This document shows, in pieces, positions 27,104-35,271 of a DNA stretch of 64,000 nt (position 1 is the stretch's first letter; each line of letters begins with the position of its first letter). The stretch is from Ignavibacteriaceae bacterium (lineage in GTDB: Bacteria > Bacteroidota > Ignavibacteria > Ignavibacteriales > Ignavibacteriaceae): assembly GCA_013360295.1 (NCBI GenBank), contig JABWCL010000018.1, forward strand, positions 16,699-80,698, written 5' to 3'. The notes under the pieces were generated by a model, which was not told the origin of the DNA, did no database searches, and saw nothing but the letters and a program-made list of their open reading frames with translations. The position numbers and the translations under genes are program-made.

Positions 27104-27541
27104 TCAGTTGGAAAATCCTTTAATGGTAAGTTTATCGCCTGTCCTGATACCGAGTTCTTTTCCCGGAATCCGCGCGGTCATTTTAACGATTGTATTCTGA
27201 TGATTGGGCATATGCGTATCATCGTATCCGGCAATTGTACCTATTTCTTTGTCATTCCAGATAACCGGATCCCCCGTTAGTATAACGCCGCTATTCAGCA
27301 GTTCAACGAAGCCGATGTAGCATATATTGTTAACGATTCTGCCGGGACCCGCATCCTGCTCATCTGTACCGATTAATTCAATGATAGTATGCTGAGAGAA
27401 AGCGCGCGAGATAGGCTGTATCAGGTTCAGTTCCCTGTTATCGAGTTTGCCGTCAAGCACCACAACAAACTTTCCGGTGATATCGGACTTGCTGTGATAA
27501 AAATCTCTATTGACTAATTTTCTTTTATACGGGTCTGACAT
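27104..27541 (-). CDS. Conserved-looking small protein of unknown function in the B12 operon
   Basis: 145 residues, mostly predicted beta strand (KFVVVLDGKL, GVILTGDPVIWNDKEIGTIAGYDD, ELGIRTGDKLTIKG). No signal peptide, membrane segment or catalytic motif is obvious. It lies 14 bases after the dehydrogenase gene and 59 bases before the PLP-enzyme gene. It could fill the place of a small auxiliary subunit such as OrtA, but I see no sequence likeness to OrtA. Confidence 0.55.
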   Translation of the reverse strand: MSDPYKRKLVNRDFYHSKSDITGKFVVVLDGKLDNRELNLIQPISRAFSQHTIIELIGTDEQDAGPGRIVNNICYIGFVELLNSGVILTGDPVIWNDKEIGTIAGYDDTHMPNHQNTIVKMTARIPGKELGIRTGDKLTIKGFSN

Positions 27542-27555
27542 ACTGCCTCGCGGAA

Positions 27556-28479
27556 TTAAACTAAACTTGAAACAAAATCTTCAAGTTCTCCACAAAGGAA
27601 GTCAATTACGGGGACTTCAATCATCGTGTAACATCCCGGTTTTTGTTTAAGCGTGGCGCGCGCCGCTGAAACCATCACCTGTGCCGTTAAGGCGGGGTTA
27701 TTGATTTTCATTTCGAACTTTAGCATCTGATTATGAGTAACGCCGGAAACCCCTTTCCTTTCCATGAGCACTCCGTGCCCCACGTCAATAAGATTATTCA
27801 CGTTATCTGTCTGATATACATAAGTCCTGTCCTTAATGAAGTAAGGATCGTTTTTAATTGCCTGCTCGACTTCAGCAAAAACCGCGCCCGGTTCAAGTTC
27901 GACATATACCATTCTTCTGTGAATGCCCATACCAGCGGGGACGGTTATGGAGAGCGCGTTTTTAACTCCCGGAAGTTCCTTCACCACGACAGTATGCCCC
28001 ATTGACATTCCGGGGCCGTAGTTTGTGTGTGTAATTCCTTTGGGAGCCATAGCTAAAAACCATCCGCGAATAACGGAATCAATCCCCGGATCCCATCCTG
28101 CCGAAATGATAGATACTTTATTGTTTTCTTTCGCTATTGGGTCGAGATGTTTTTTAAGCGCGGGGATCTCAGAGTGAATGTCGAAGCTGTCAACCGTATT
28201 TATACCGAGTTTGAGGCAGTCTGTTACTACTTCTTTAACTTTTCGTGAAGGCGCGCAGATCAGAGCGACATCAACATTCCCAAGTTCTCCGATTGTATTT
28301 ACTACCGGGGTTTCGCCGAACTTGCAGCATTTCTGCGGTGTAAGAGTTTCCCGGATTTTCTGCCTGTTCTGTATTTCAACTATTCCCGCGATTTCCATAT
28401 CGGGTTCCTGGTTTATGGCGTCCAGGGCCATACATCCTACGTTCCCGAATCCGACTAATGCTATTTTTGCTTTATCCAT
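27556..28479 (-). CDS. meso-Diaminopimelate D-dehydrogenase-like amino acid dehydrogenase
   Basis: 307 residues. The N-terminal Rossmann domain has VGFGNVG. Later motifs SAGWDPGIDSVIRGW and NYGPGMSMGHTVVVKELPGV match the substrate-side sequence of meso-DAP dehydrogenases (Ddh), NAD(P)-dependent enzymes that oxidatively deaminate a D-amino-acid centre. In this operon it more likely oxidises a diamino acid made by the mutase, the step done by an unrelated DapB-like enzyme (Ord) in the ornithine pathway. A lysine-biosynthetic Ddh role is possible but does not fit the GntR-led catabolic layout. Confidence 0.7.
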   Translation of the reverse strand: MDKAKIALVGFGNVGCMALDAINQEPDMEIAGIVEIQNRQKIRETLTPQKCCKFGETPVVNTIGELGNVDVALICAPSRKVKEVVTDCLKLGINTVDSFDIHSEIPALKKHLDPIAKENNKVSIISAGWDPGIDSVIRGWFLAMAPKGITHTNYGPGMSMGHTVVVKELPGVKNALSITVPAGMGIHRRMVYVELEPGAVFAEVEQAIKNDPYFIKDRTYVYQTDNVNNLIDVGHGVLMERKGVSGVTHNQMLKFEMKINNPALTAQVMVSAARATLKQKPGCYTMIEVPVIDFLCGELEDFVSSLV

Positions 28480-28496
28480 TTACTTCTCTATTAAAA

Positions 28497-29201
28497 TTAA
28501 CTTTTGTTTGTTATTTGATTTTTGATGTATTCGATAAGAATCTTGAACGCGTTATCACTGTGTTTCTTCACAGCCGATTCCACCTGTGCGGGCTCCCGCT
28601 TCTTAATGGCTTCAATTATTTCCTGATGTTCGGCCACGGATTGCTCCAGATGAGAAAGAAGGGAGAGGAAAATATAATTGTAACGCAGGGTCTGATTGCG
28701 GAGTGTCTTAATCATCTTCTTCAGCTTATCATTTCCGCAGTGTTCATAGATACTAAAGTGGAACAATGAATTTAATTCGAGGAAAGCCTTATAATCTTTT
28801 ATCTCTGAATGAGCGATTGCGCGCATTTTATCGTTGATGCTTTCCAGTTCTTCAATTTGCGCCGCGTTAAGGTTTGAAGAAGCAAGTCCCGCGGCCAACG
28901 CTTCCAGCGCTCCCTTAATAATATATGTTTCCTCCGCGTCCTTCGGGGAAGTTTCCGTAACAAGCGCGCCTTTGCGGGGATTGACCTTCAGGAAGCCTTC
29001 AGACTCCAGTTGCAGGAAAGCTTCTCTGAGCGGTGTGCGGCTCACGCCGAGCAGATTAGCGACATCAGGCTCAAGCAGCCTCTCGCCGGGTTTAATTTTC
29101 CCTTCTATAATGGAATCCCTTATGGAAGAGGCTATCCTCTCCCGTAGGGGTTTAAGCTCCTCAGCGTTAAAATTAAGGTTAATTGACTCTTTTTCTTGCA
29201 T
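28497..29201 (-). CDS. FadR-subfamily GntR transcriptional regulator
   Basis: 234 residues. N-terminal winged helix (~15-80) with GERLLEPDVANLLGVSRTPLREAFLQLESEGFL, and a C-terminal all-helical FCD domain (~95-225) with LNSLFHFSIYEHCGN, whose His/Asp pattern normally holds a metal or carboxylate ligand. It is the first gene of the seven-gene minus-strand operon, 17 bases ahead of the dehydrogenase, so it probably controls its own operon through the palindrome at 29215-29229. The inducer should be a substrate or product of the pathway. Confidence 0.85.
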   Translation of the reverse strand: MQEKESINLNFNAEELKPLRERIASSIRDSIIEGKIKPGERLLEPDVANLLGVSRTPLREAFLQLESEGFLKVNPRKGALVTETSPKDAEETYIIKGALEALAAGLASSNLNAAQIEELESINDKMRAIAHSEIKDYKAFLELNSLFHFSIYEHCGNDKLKKMIKTLRNQTLRYNYIFLSLLSHLEQSVAEHQEIIEAIKKREPAQVESAVKKHSDNAFKILIEYIKNQITNKS

Positions 29202-29214
29202 AATTAAAAAATAC

Positions 29215-29229
29215 TGTATAATGTATACA
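29215..29229. promoter_or_regulatory. Palindromic operator-like site upstream of gntR operon
   Basis: TGTATA-ATG-TATACA, a perfect 6-bp inverted repeat that also contains the 8-bp palindrome TGTATACA. It lies 14-28 bases before the gntR start, the expected place for an autoregulatory FadR/VanR-type operator. Confidence 0.5.
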
Positions 29230-29636
29230 ATCTACACGTATAAAATAGAAGTTATTTTTAAAATAAGCAAGGGGATTTTGGGAGGAATTTGGGGCTTGGG
29301 GCCTCTAAAGGCTGGTGGGGACTGAGAATAATCTGAATGTTGAAATGGGATTAAATTATTGATGATCTGTGAGTTCGGGCATAATTACTGTATCACTTTT
29401 ACGAATTAATTAACTGACTTATCTGCCGTTCAAGATTCTTTGTGAATATTGGCAGTTTTATAACAGAAGGAGTTTTTCTGATTTACTTTACCATCTCAAT
29501 ATTATTCAATTTTATTTTATTTTTGTCGTGTTCACTTGTAGCGTTAGATAATTATGGTATCACTTATTCACGAATTAATATTTTAGTTTATTAACTTTTA
29601 TAAAAAGAAGTTAACATGACAATTGTTAGATGAGAA
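29230..29636. other. Intergenic region with an imperfect direct repeat
   Basis: About 400 A/T-rich bases with no gene. Two copies of a ~30-base sequence (ATAATTA-n2-GTATCACTT ... ACGAATTAAT) lie at 29381-29410 and 29548-29579. Nothing else is recognised. Confidence 0.45.
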
Positions 29637-30158
29637 TTGGTAAATGGATCTGCAAGAATATTTAAATTGAGTAAAGGACGCTTGGTTGCAGGATTGCAGT
29701 TTCCGAACGGATTACACAAATGGTTACCCTATGTTTGGGTGGATAACTTCCATAATGACAGGGCAGTTGTTGATGACGGCGAAAATATGGGTTACATGGA
29801 CCGGCAGGGGAATATTTGTATACCCTTAATATATTTTGTCGCGGAAGATTTTTCGGAAGGACTTGCTTTTGCCAATGATGGCGACAGAACATTTCTGTTG
29901 GATACGGAAGGGAAAACTATCAGGCAATGGGATGAGGTTTTTATTACCAGTCGTTTCCGTAACGGTACCGCTCTAATTTCAAGGCTTGTCGAAGATGGTG
30001 AGAAAGCAGAAGAGGCGCTGATAAACACTAAGGGTGAATTTATAACTCCGTTCGCGCCTAAAAGGCAATTGCACGATATCGCGGATGCATTTACAGATAT
30101 CGAGACCGAAGATGATCAATGGCACGAGGGAATACAAAGAATAATTACAGAAGATTGA
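29637..30158 (+). CDS. WG-repeat-type protein, possibly 5'-truncated
   Basis: 173 residues with at least three WG/KWG-like units (DNFHNDRAVVDDGENMGYMDRQGNICIPLIY, EDFSEGLAFANDGDRTFLLDTEGK, SRFRNGTALISRL ... ALINTKGEFITPF). The family is a beta-rich repeat of unknown function in Bacteroidota. The open frame starts at TTG 29637. An ATG at 29616 in the same frame, with AAAGAAG ahead of it, runs only five codons before a TGA. The gene may therefore have lost its start to a nonsense change, or use the TTG. No signal peptide. Confidence 0.5.
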   Translation: MVNGSARIFKLSKGRLVAGLQFPNGLHKWLPYVWVDNFHNDRAVVDDGENMGYMDRQGNICIPLIYFVAEDFSEGLAFANDGDRTFLLDTEGKTIRQWDEVFITSRFRNGTALISRLVEDGEKAEEALINTKGEFITPFAPKRQLHDIADAFTDIETEDDQWHEGIQRIITED

Positions 30159-30350
30159 ATTGGGGTAAGGGATGAGTTTGGAAATGAACTGATCAGTGAT
30201 CAGGGATTGTATGATTTTTAAAATAGATTACTTACGATGTGTTAAGGGTATTATCAAAATTTAGTTGAAATTTCATCCGTTCTAGGAGAATCATTTTAGG
30301 TTTTTAGAATTTGAAACTTTTCCGGGTAATTCGGCGGGCAGCTAAATTTT

Positions 30351-30629
30351 TTAATAATGATATCTGCACTGGACGAAATCTATTTTTCCATCGCCAACCA
30401 CATAAACTATACGATGTTCCTGAGTAATTCTTCTAGACCACACACCGCTTCCGAGATATCTAAGCGGTTCAGGTTTTCCTATTCCTTCAAAAGGATCACG
30501 CATAATTGCCTCGATAATTTCCAATATTCTCAAAGCTGTTTTGCGGTCGGTTTTAACCCAATACGCCAAGTCATCTCTGAATTCCTGATGGAATATACTT
30601 AAGCGTTCTTTAGGGTTTTTACTTTTCAA
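30351..30629 (-). CDS. yoeB: YoeB-type mRNA interferase toxin
   Basis: 92 residues, typical for Txe/YoeB. Motifs WVKTDRKTALRILEII, GIGKPEPL, GVWSRRITQEHRIVYVV and the C-terminal CRYHY match the RelE-fold toxin, with the Arg/His/Tyr residues used for ribosome-dependent mRNA cleavage. It overlaps the antitoxin gene by 11 bases. It should act at the ribosomal A site and be neutralised by the YefM-like antitoxin. Confidence 0.92.
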   Translation of the reverse strand: MKSKNPKERLSIFHQEFRDDLAYWVKTDRKTALRILEIIEAIMRDPFEGIGKPEPLRYLGSGVWSRRITQEHRIVYVVGDGKIDFVQCRYHY

Positions 30630-30900
30630 GGCCGAATTCTCTTTTTAATTCGTCAATTGTCCGGGGAATCTCCTCATTTTCCTGAACCCTTAACAATGCT
30701 TGCAGCAGTCTTTTGGCATTTTTTGGGGAGCGTAATAAATGTGCAGTCTCCAAAATACTTGATAGTTCGCTCTCAGAAATTAAAGCAACATTTTCAGCAT
30801 TTTTACGGGTAATGATTACTACCTCCTTATTGTGAGATACCTTATCCAGGAGTCTGGCAAGGTTGGCTCGAGCACGGGTGTATGTTAAACTAGTAAGCAT
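30619..30900 (-). CDS. yefM: YefM/Phd-type antitoxin
   Basis: 93 residues. The N-terminal Phd/YefM DNA-binding fold (TYTRARANLARLLDKVSHNKEVVIITRKNAENVALISESEL) is followed by a longer acidic toxin-binding tail. It is the first gene of the pair and carries the operator just upstream (30918-30936). Complex-dependent autorepression is expected. Confidence 0.9.
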   Translation of the reverse strand: MLTSLTYTRARANLARLLDKVSHNKEVVIITRKNAENVALISESELSSILETAHLLRSPKNAKRLLQALLRVQENEEIPRTIDELKREFGLEK

Positions 30901-30917
30901 TTTTCTCTCTATTTAAT

Positions 30918-30936
30918 TGTACATATTCAATGTACA
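30918..30936. promoter_or_regulatory. TGTACA operator pair of yefM-yoeB
   Basis: Two TGTACA palindromes with 13-base centre spacing, 18-36 bases upstream of yefM. The same hexamer core is bound by YefM-YoeB at its own promoter in Escherichia coli. Confidence 0.65.
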
Positions 30937-31080
30937 TATAAAAATAATAATTTACAATCACAAAGCGCAAATATTATGTGCACTGATTTACCAAGAATTT
31001 TATCATAATTTAATATTACTGAATAATTACTGATTAGCTTGTGTGTTTGTGTGAATATTATCCCACTCGCTTTCATAAAA

Positions 31081-31134
31081 TTAAAAAAATCCTCCGCCCC
31101 ACCCGGCATATAACCGGCTAAGAGCGGAGGATTT
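31081..31134 (-). terminator. Intrinsic terminator downstream of rocD
   Basis: AATCCTCCGC and GCGGAGGATT form a 9-10-bp stem around a 26-base loop; on the minus strand the stem is followed by seven T. It ends the rocD transcript. Confidence 0.8.
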
Positions 31135-31196
31135 ATAAAAATAAGTTGGAAAATCTTTCCGCGTGTATCAGTGAGAACAGCGGAAATTAATTCACT

Positions 31197-32414
31197 TTAA
31201 GCCCGGCTTACTTCGTCAATAGATTTGCTTATAATCTGTACCGCTTCTTTTATCTGCTCTTCGTTAATGACAAGCGGAGGAGCAAAGCGGATAATGTGCT
31301 GGTGCGTTGGCTTGGCGAGCAGGCCGTTCTCCTTCATCTGAAGGCATACATCCCACGCCTCTTTTCCGTTCTTCGGTTTTATGACGATCGCGTTAAGCAA
31401 TCCTTTTCCTCTTACCAGTTCAACCATATCCGAAGGTATCTTCGCTGCCTCTTCGCGGAAGATCTTTCCCAGCCTCTCGGCATTTTCGGAAAGCTTTTCT
31501 TCTTTTAAAACTTCAAGCGCTGCCATAGCAACATTACACGCCAGCGGATTGCCGCCGAATGTAGATCCGTGCTGGCCCGGTTTAATTACCAGCATTATCG
31601 GGTCATCAGCCAGTACCGCGGAGATAGGCATTGTTCCGCCTGATAGTGCTTTACCAAGTATAAGTATATCCGGTTTTATGTTTTCGTGGTCGCACGCGAG
31701 CATCCTGCCGGTTCTGGCTAAGCCAGTCTGCACTTCATCAGCAATGAACAAAACGTTTTTGGCTTTGCACATATCGTATGCTTTTTTCAGATAACCTTCA
31801 TCAGGCACAACAACACCGGCCTCACCCTGGATAGGCTCAACAAGAAATCCAGCTACGTTCGGGTCTTCGAGCTCTTTCTCAAGCGCGGAGAGGTCGTTGT
31901 AAGGAATCTGGACAAATCCGGGAGTGAATGGCCCGTAACCCTTGAATGAATCGGGATCGCTGGACATAGAAACAATTGTTATAGTCCTGCCGTGAAAGTT
32001 GTCACTGCAAACAATTATTTTTGCTTCATTCTCTTTAATTCCCTTTACGTCGTATGCCCACCTGCGGCACAGTTTAAGCGCAGTTTCATCAGCCTCCGCG
32101 CCGGAATTCATCGGGAGCATTTTATCGTAACCAAAAAATTCAGTAATGTATTTTTCATAAACGCCGAGACGGTTATTATAAAACGCGCGGGATGTTAATG
32201 TAAGCGTGCGCGCCTGTTCAATCATTGCGTTAATAATCTTCGGGTGGCAGTGCCCCTGGTTCACAGCCGAATAAGCAGAGAGAAAATCGTAATACCTTTT
32301 TCCTTCAACATCCCACAGAAATACTCCTTCCCCTTTTGCCAGTACCACCGGGAGCGGATGGTAGTTATGCGCGCCGTATTTGTCTTCCAGTTCGATATAA
32401 TCCTTAGACACCAT
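31197..32414 (-). CDS. rocD: Ornithine aminotransferase (ornithine--oxo-acid transaminase)
   Basis: 405 residues, full length. Class-III aminotransferase with [15 protein letters not shown], the cofactor-contact segment [14 protein letters not shown] and the Schiff-base lysine in [29 protein letters not shown] and [13 protein letters not shown] are typical of RocD rather than ArgD/GabT. It converts ornithine plus 2-oxoglutarate to glutamate semialdehyde plus glutamate in the cytoplasm. It is a separate transcript from the B12 operon but gives another amino-acid catabolic step nearby. Confidence 0.9.
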   Translation of the reverse strand: MVSKDYIELEDKYGAHNYHPLPVVLAKGEGVFLWDVEGKRYYDFLSAYSAVNQGHCHPKIINAMIEQARTLTLTSRAFYNNRLGVYEKYITEFFGYDKMLPMNSGAEADETALKLCRRWAYDVKGIKENEAKIIVCSDNFHGRTITIVSMSSDPDSFKGYGPFTPGFVQIPYNDLSALEKELEDPNVAGFLVEPIQGEAGVVVPDEGYLKKAYDMCKAKNVLFIADEVQTGLARTGRMLACDHENIKPDILILGKALSGGTMPISAVLADDPIMLVIKPGQHGSTFGGNPLACNVAMAALEVLKEEKLSENAERLGKIFREEAAKIPSDMVELVRGKGLLNAIVIKPKNGKEAWDVCLQMKENGLLAKPTHQHIIRFAPPLVINEEQIKEAVQIISKSIDEVSRA

Positions 32415-32768
32415 AAAATCAGTTTTCCTTTTTAGTCAAAAAATAAATATTAATAAGCGGACAGAATCCTCTTTTGAGGACAAAATTTAAACAAAAAACA
32501 TCCCTCAAATTATGGCTTATCCCCCGAATTGACAAGGCTATACACCCTACCAAACCTGAAAAAACAGCGATTTTCAACGAAATTAAGGAAAGAGCCAACG
32601 GGTTGAGGGCAAATCTGCCACACAATATACCGGAAAGGGGAGTAAACGGGCGGTTATTGAAAGGGGCCCCTCATCAACAAGGAATCAAAAATCGCCGGTT
32701 GTGAAGCAATTTTATAATGAAGCAAATTTTTCCACCCGGTTGGTGGGCAAGGCAACGGTTTGAAAATG
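32415..32768. other. Intergenic spacer, nothing recognised
   Basis: About 350 bases between rocD and a DUF2200 gene. Overlapping short frames on both strands have no family likeness. No strong hairpin or repeat seen; the rocD promoter should be here. Confidence 0.4.
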
Positions 32769-33134
32769 TTAAGAACTCCTTAAAATCTTTTCCATCTTCC
32801 TCCCCTTAGCAAGTTCATCCACCAGTTTATCGAGGTAGCGGACTTTCTGGGTGAGCGGGTTTTTTATTTCCTCTACACGGTAACCGCAAATTACTCCTGT
32901 TATAAGGTGTGCGTTAGGATTCAATTTCGCCTGCTCGAAAAAAGATTCGAAGGTTGCATTTGCTTCAATAAGGCTTTTTAGTTTGCCGGTATCGAAACCG
33001 GTCAGCCATTCTATGACCTGGTGGAGTTCGTCTTTTGTTCTCCCCTTCTTTTCGACTTTAGCCAGATAAAGAGGATAAACAGAAGCGAATGACATTTTTG
33101 CGATGCGGTCGTCGGAGGAGGTGGTGCTTTTCAT
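32769..33134 (-). CDS. DUF2200 family protein
   Basis: 121 residues, full length for the family. RIAKMSFASVYPLYLAKVEKKGRT, IEWLTGFD, HLITGVICGYRVEEI and RYLDKLVDELAKGRKMEKILR are characteristic of DUF2200 proteins. The function is unknown; the protein is small, soluble and stand-alone here. Confidence 0.85.
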   Translation of the reverse strand: MKSTTSSDDRIAKMSFASVYPLYLAKVEKKGRTKDELHQVIEWLTGFDTGKLKSLIEANATFESFFEQAKLNPNAHLITGVICGYRVEEIKNPLTQKVRYLDKLVDELAKGRKMEKILRSS

Positions 33135-33331
33135 TAATGTATATGCAATTATTTGGTTTATAAAAAACTGATATCAATTGGATAAGTGTATTTGTTATAA
33201 ATAATCCCTCACTTCGATAACTTGGGGGACTCAATGCGGCGCCCTTCCTTCCCATTTAAAAAGGGGATGTGTAAAAATATTTATTTATAAAAGTGTATGA
33301 GCTATCACCTTCCCCGCCACCTACACTTACT

Positions 33332-33373
33332 CTGATACTGATACTGACACTGACACTGATACTGATACTGATT
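33332..33373. repeat. CTGAYA hexanucleotide tandem repeat
   Basis: Seven copies of CTGATA/CTGACA (the last ends in ATT) directly after the hutH stop codon at 33375. The copies vary by T/C at one position. The number could change by slippage, but it lies outside the coding frame. Confidence 0.85.
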
Positions 33374-33374
33374 A

Positions 33375-35270
33375 CTAATTAAGTTCTATTTCACCAAACT
33401 CTGCTTCAAATTCTCTCACCAGCCGCCCGCTCAGGAGTGAATCGGTAACGATTTTAATATGAGGCGCAATATAAAGATCGTTGGTTATGGGGAATTCTAA
33501 TCCGTTTTCTTTTACCAAAATCTTATCTAATATATCCACCATTATACGAGAGGACTTACCGGGCTTCATTTCTTCGGGGATGAGCAGTTCGAGCTTTTCA
33601 AAAAGAGTATCGGTTTCTTCTTTGTCAATCAAGCGTTTTCTTTCTTCGGGCTTGTATAAGTATTTGAAACCCTGTCGCAGCCTTAAGTGGAGAGCCTGTG
33701 CCGCGCAGAGCAGTTCGAGCGCGATAACCTTATTTACATTCTCCGCGACTTCTATTGCCCTCTTCGCGCCGCTGGTGCCCATACTTACGTGGTCCTCAAC
33801 ATTCGCGCTGGTGGGGATTGAGTCTACACTCGCAGGATGGCATAAAACTTTATTTTCAGATACAACTGAAGCAGCAGTGTACTGGAGGATCATTAGTCCG
33901 GAGTGCATTCCCTCTTCGCGGTTATTATCCGGCTTGCTAAGAAAAGCCGGAAGCCTGCGGTTGAGCGCGGGATCAGTTAACAAAAATGTTCTCCGCTCGG
34001 CGAGGCTCGCTATTTCAGCCGCCGCTATCTTGAGAAAATCAGCGGCAAGAGCAACAGGCTCACCGTGGAAGTTTCCACCGGAGATCGCAGCTACACCGCA
34101 AGCGCGTGCATTGCTTCCTTCTTCAACCCATTCCGGAAAGAGAAGGGGATTATCGTTAACGGAGTTCATTTCTGTTTCAAGAACACGCTTAACATAATTG
34201 ATAGTATCGAGGCACGCACCCATCACCTGGGGAATACACCTGAGGGAGTAGTTATCCTGGATAGGTTCTTTTACCGGCTTGATTTCGTTTATCAGTCCAA
34301 GTTCTTTTTCGATCAGCTGCAGCTGTGTGTCAAGTGTATATAGTTCATAATCGCTTCCACCGTCGGGATTAAAGATAAGATTACTTCCCTCAAGCATTTG
34401 CAGCATATTTGATGCTACCCGTGCCTGCCCCGGGTGCCTGCGAAGATTGTGTATACCGGGGTTCAGGGAATCTTTTGTGCCGAGTAATGCTTCAAGTGAA
34501 AGGACTGATGAGATGTGCGCGGCTTTAGCGGCGTTGATGGTTTTACTTAATGCGAATGACGCAAGGGCGGTGATGAAGCAGGTGCCGTTATTGAGGGCCA
34601 GGCCTTCTTTCGCTTCAAGCACAACGGGGTTTATTAATCCCCGCACATCCTGCGCGGAACAGACCCTGTAAGTATCGTTATCGGGAATTTCAACATCGCC
34701 GAAAACTATATCTTCAGGTTTATCGGGGTTTAGAGCAAGCACAACAGCCATATGAGATAAGGGTGCAAGGTCGCCGCTGGCACCGACGGAGCCCTGGCTT
34801 GGCACAACAGGTGTAATATCGTTGTTAAGAAGTCCGGCAAGCAGGTTAAGAAGCTCCATCCTCACGCCGGAGTGCCCTTTTGCAAGAGCGTTTATTCTGA
34901 GGATGATAGCCGCACGCACTACTTCTCTTGGGTATTTATCACCCATTCCGGTGCAGTGGCTTATTAAAAGATTGTAAGTAAGGCGCTTCATATTATCCGC
35001 TTTTTCTTCGGGGGTTGCGCCGTATATATATTTGTGCTTATTCGCCCCGAAGCCCGTATTAACGCCGTAAATATGCTTTGTTCCGTTCTTTAGTTTGTCT
35101 TCAACATATTTCCTGCTTTTGAGGATCTTATCAACCGTTTTCTTTTCCTTTGTAACCGCAATATTAAAGTCTTCACCTTTAGAAAGGGCCGCCTTAATAA
35201 GCGGTTCGAGCGTTAAAGATTCCCCGTCAAGAATAAGTTGATGTTGATCAGGCATACTTGATATTTCCAT
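33375..35270 (-). CDS. hutH: Histidine/aromatic amino acid ammonia-lyase
   Basis: 631 residues, longer than the usual ~510 of HutH. The MIO-forming Ala-Ser-Gly triad is in GSVGASGDLAPLSH. YGVNTGFG, NDNPL and the QDNYSLRCIPQVMG motif match the family. The Ser-His pair in NLLISHCTG favours histidine over tyrosine or phenylalanine. The C-terminal ~100 residues (from about KYLYKPEERKR) extend past bacterial HutH. It starts one base after the hisS stop, so the two are co-transcribed. hutU/I/G are not in the window, so the urocanate fate is unknown. Confidence 0.85.
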   Translation of the reverse strand: MEISSMPDQHQLILDGESLTLEPLIKAALSKGEDFNIAVTKEKKTVDKILKSRKYVEDKLKNGTKHIYGVNTGFGANKHKYIYGATPEEKADNMKRLTYNLLISHCTGMGDKYPREVVRAAIILRINALAKGHSGVRMELLNLLAGLLNNDITPVVPSQGSVGASGDLAPLSHMAVVLALNPDKPEDIVFGDVEIPDNDTYRVCSAQDVRGLINPVVLEAKEGLALNNGTCFITALASFALSKTINAAKAAHISSVLSLEALLGTKDSLNPGIHNLRRHPGQARVASNMLQMLEGSNLIFNPDGGSDYELYTLDTQLQLIEKELGLINEIKPVKEPIQDNYSLRCIPQVMGACLDTINYVKRVLETEMNSVNDNPLLFPEWVEEGSNARACGVAAISGGNFHGEPVALAADFLKIAAAEIASLAERRTFLLTDPALNRRLPAFLSKPDNNREEGMHSGLMILQYTAASVVSENKVLCHPASVDSIPTSANVEDHVSMGTSGAKRAIEVAENVNKVIALELLCAAQALHLRLRQGFKYLYKPEERKRLIDKEETDTLFEKLELLIPEEMKPGKSSRIMVDILDKILVKENGLEFPITNDLYIAPHIKIVTDSLLSGRLVREFEAEFGEIELN

Positions 35271-35271
35271 T

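Noticed and set aside
25578..27541. OrtAB (2-amino-4-oxopentanoate thiolase)
   Set aside because: OrtB is a fold-type-II PLP enzyme, while this protein has the fold-type-I Asp and Lys motifs; the 145-residue protein shows no OrtA likeness.
27556..28479. Ordinary lysine-biosynthetic meso-DAP dehydrogenase
   Set aside because: The sequence family fits, but its place as second gene of a GntR-led operon with a B12 mutase and PLP enzyme argues for a catabolic role; the biosynthetic role is not fully excluded.
30927..31109. 60-codon minus-strand frame upstream of yefM
   Set aside because: It covers the yefM operator and the rocD terminator hairpin, so it cannot be a normal gene.
32419..32704. Short overlapping frames on both strands between rocD and the DUF2200 gene
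   Set aside because: They overlap each other, have no recognised motifs, and the sequence has no coding-like bias.
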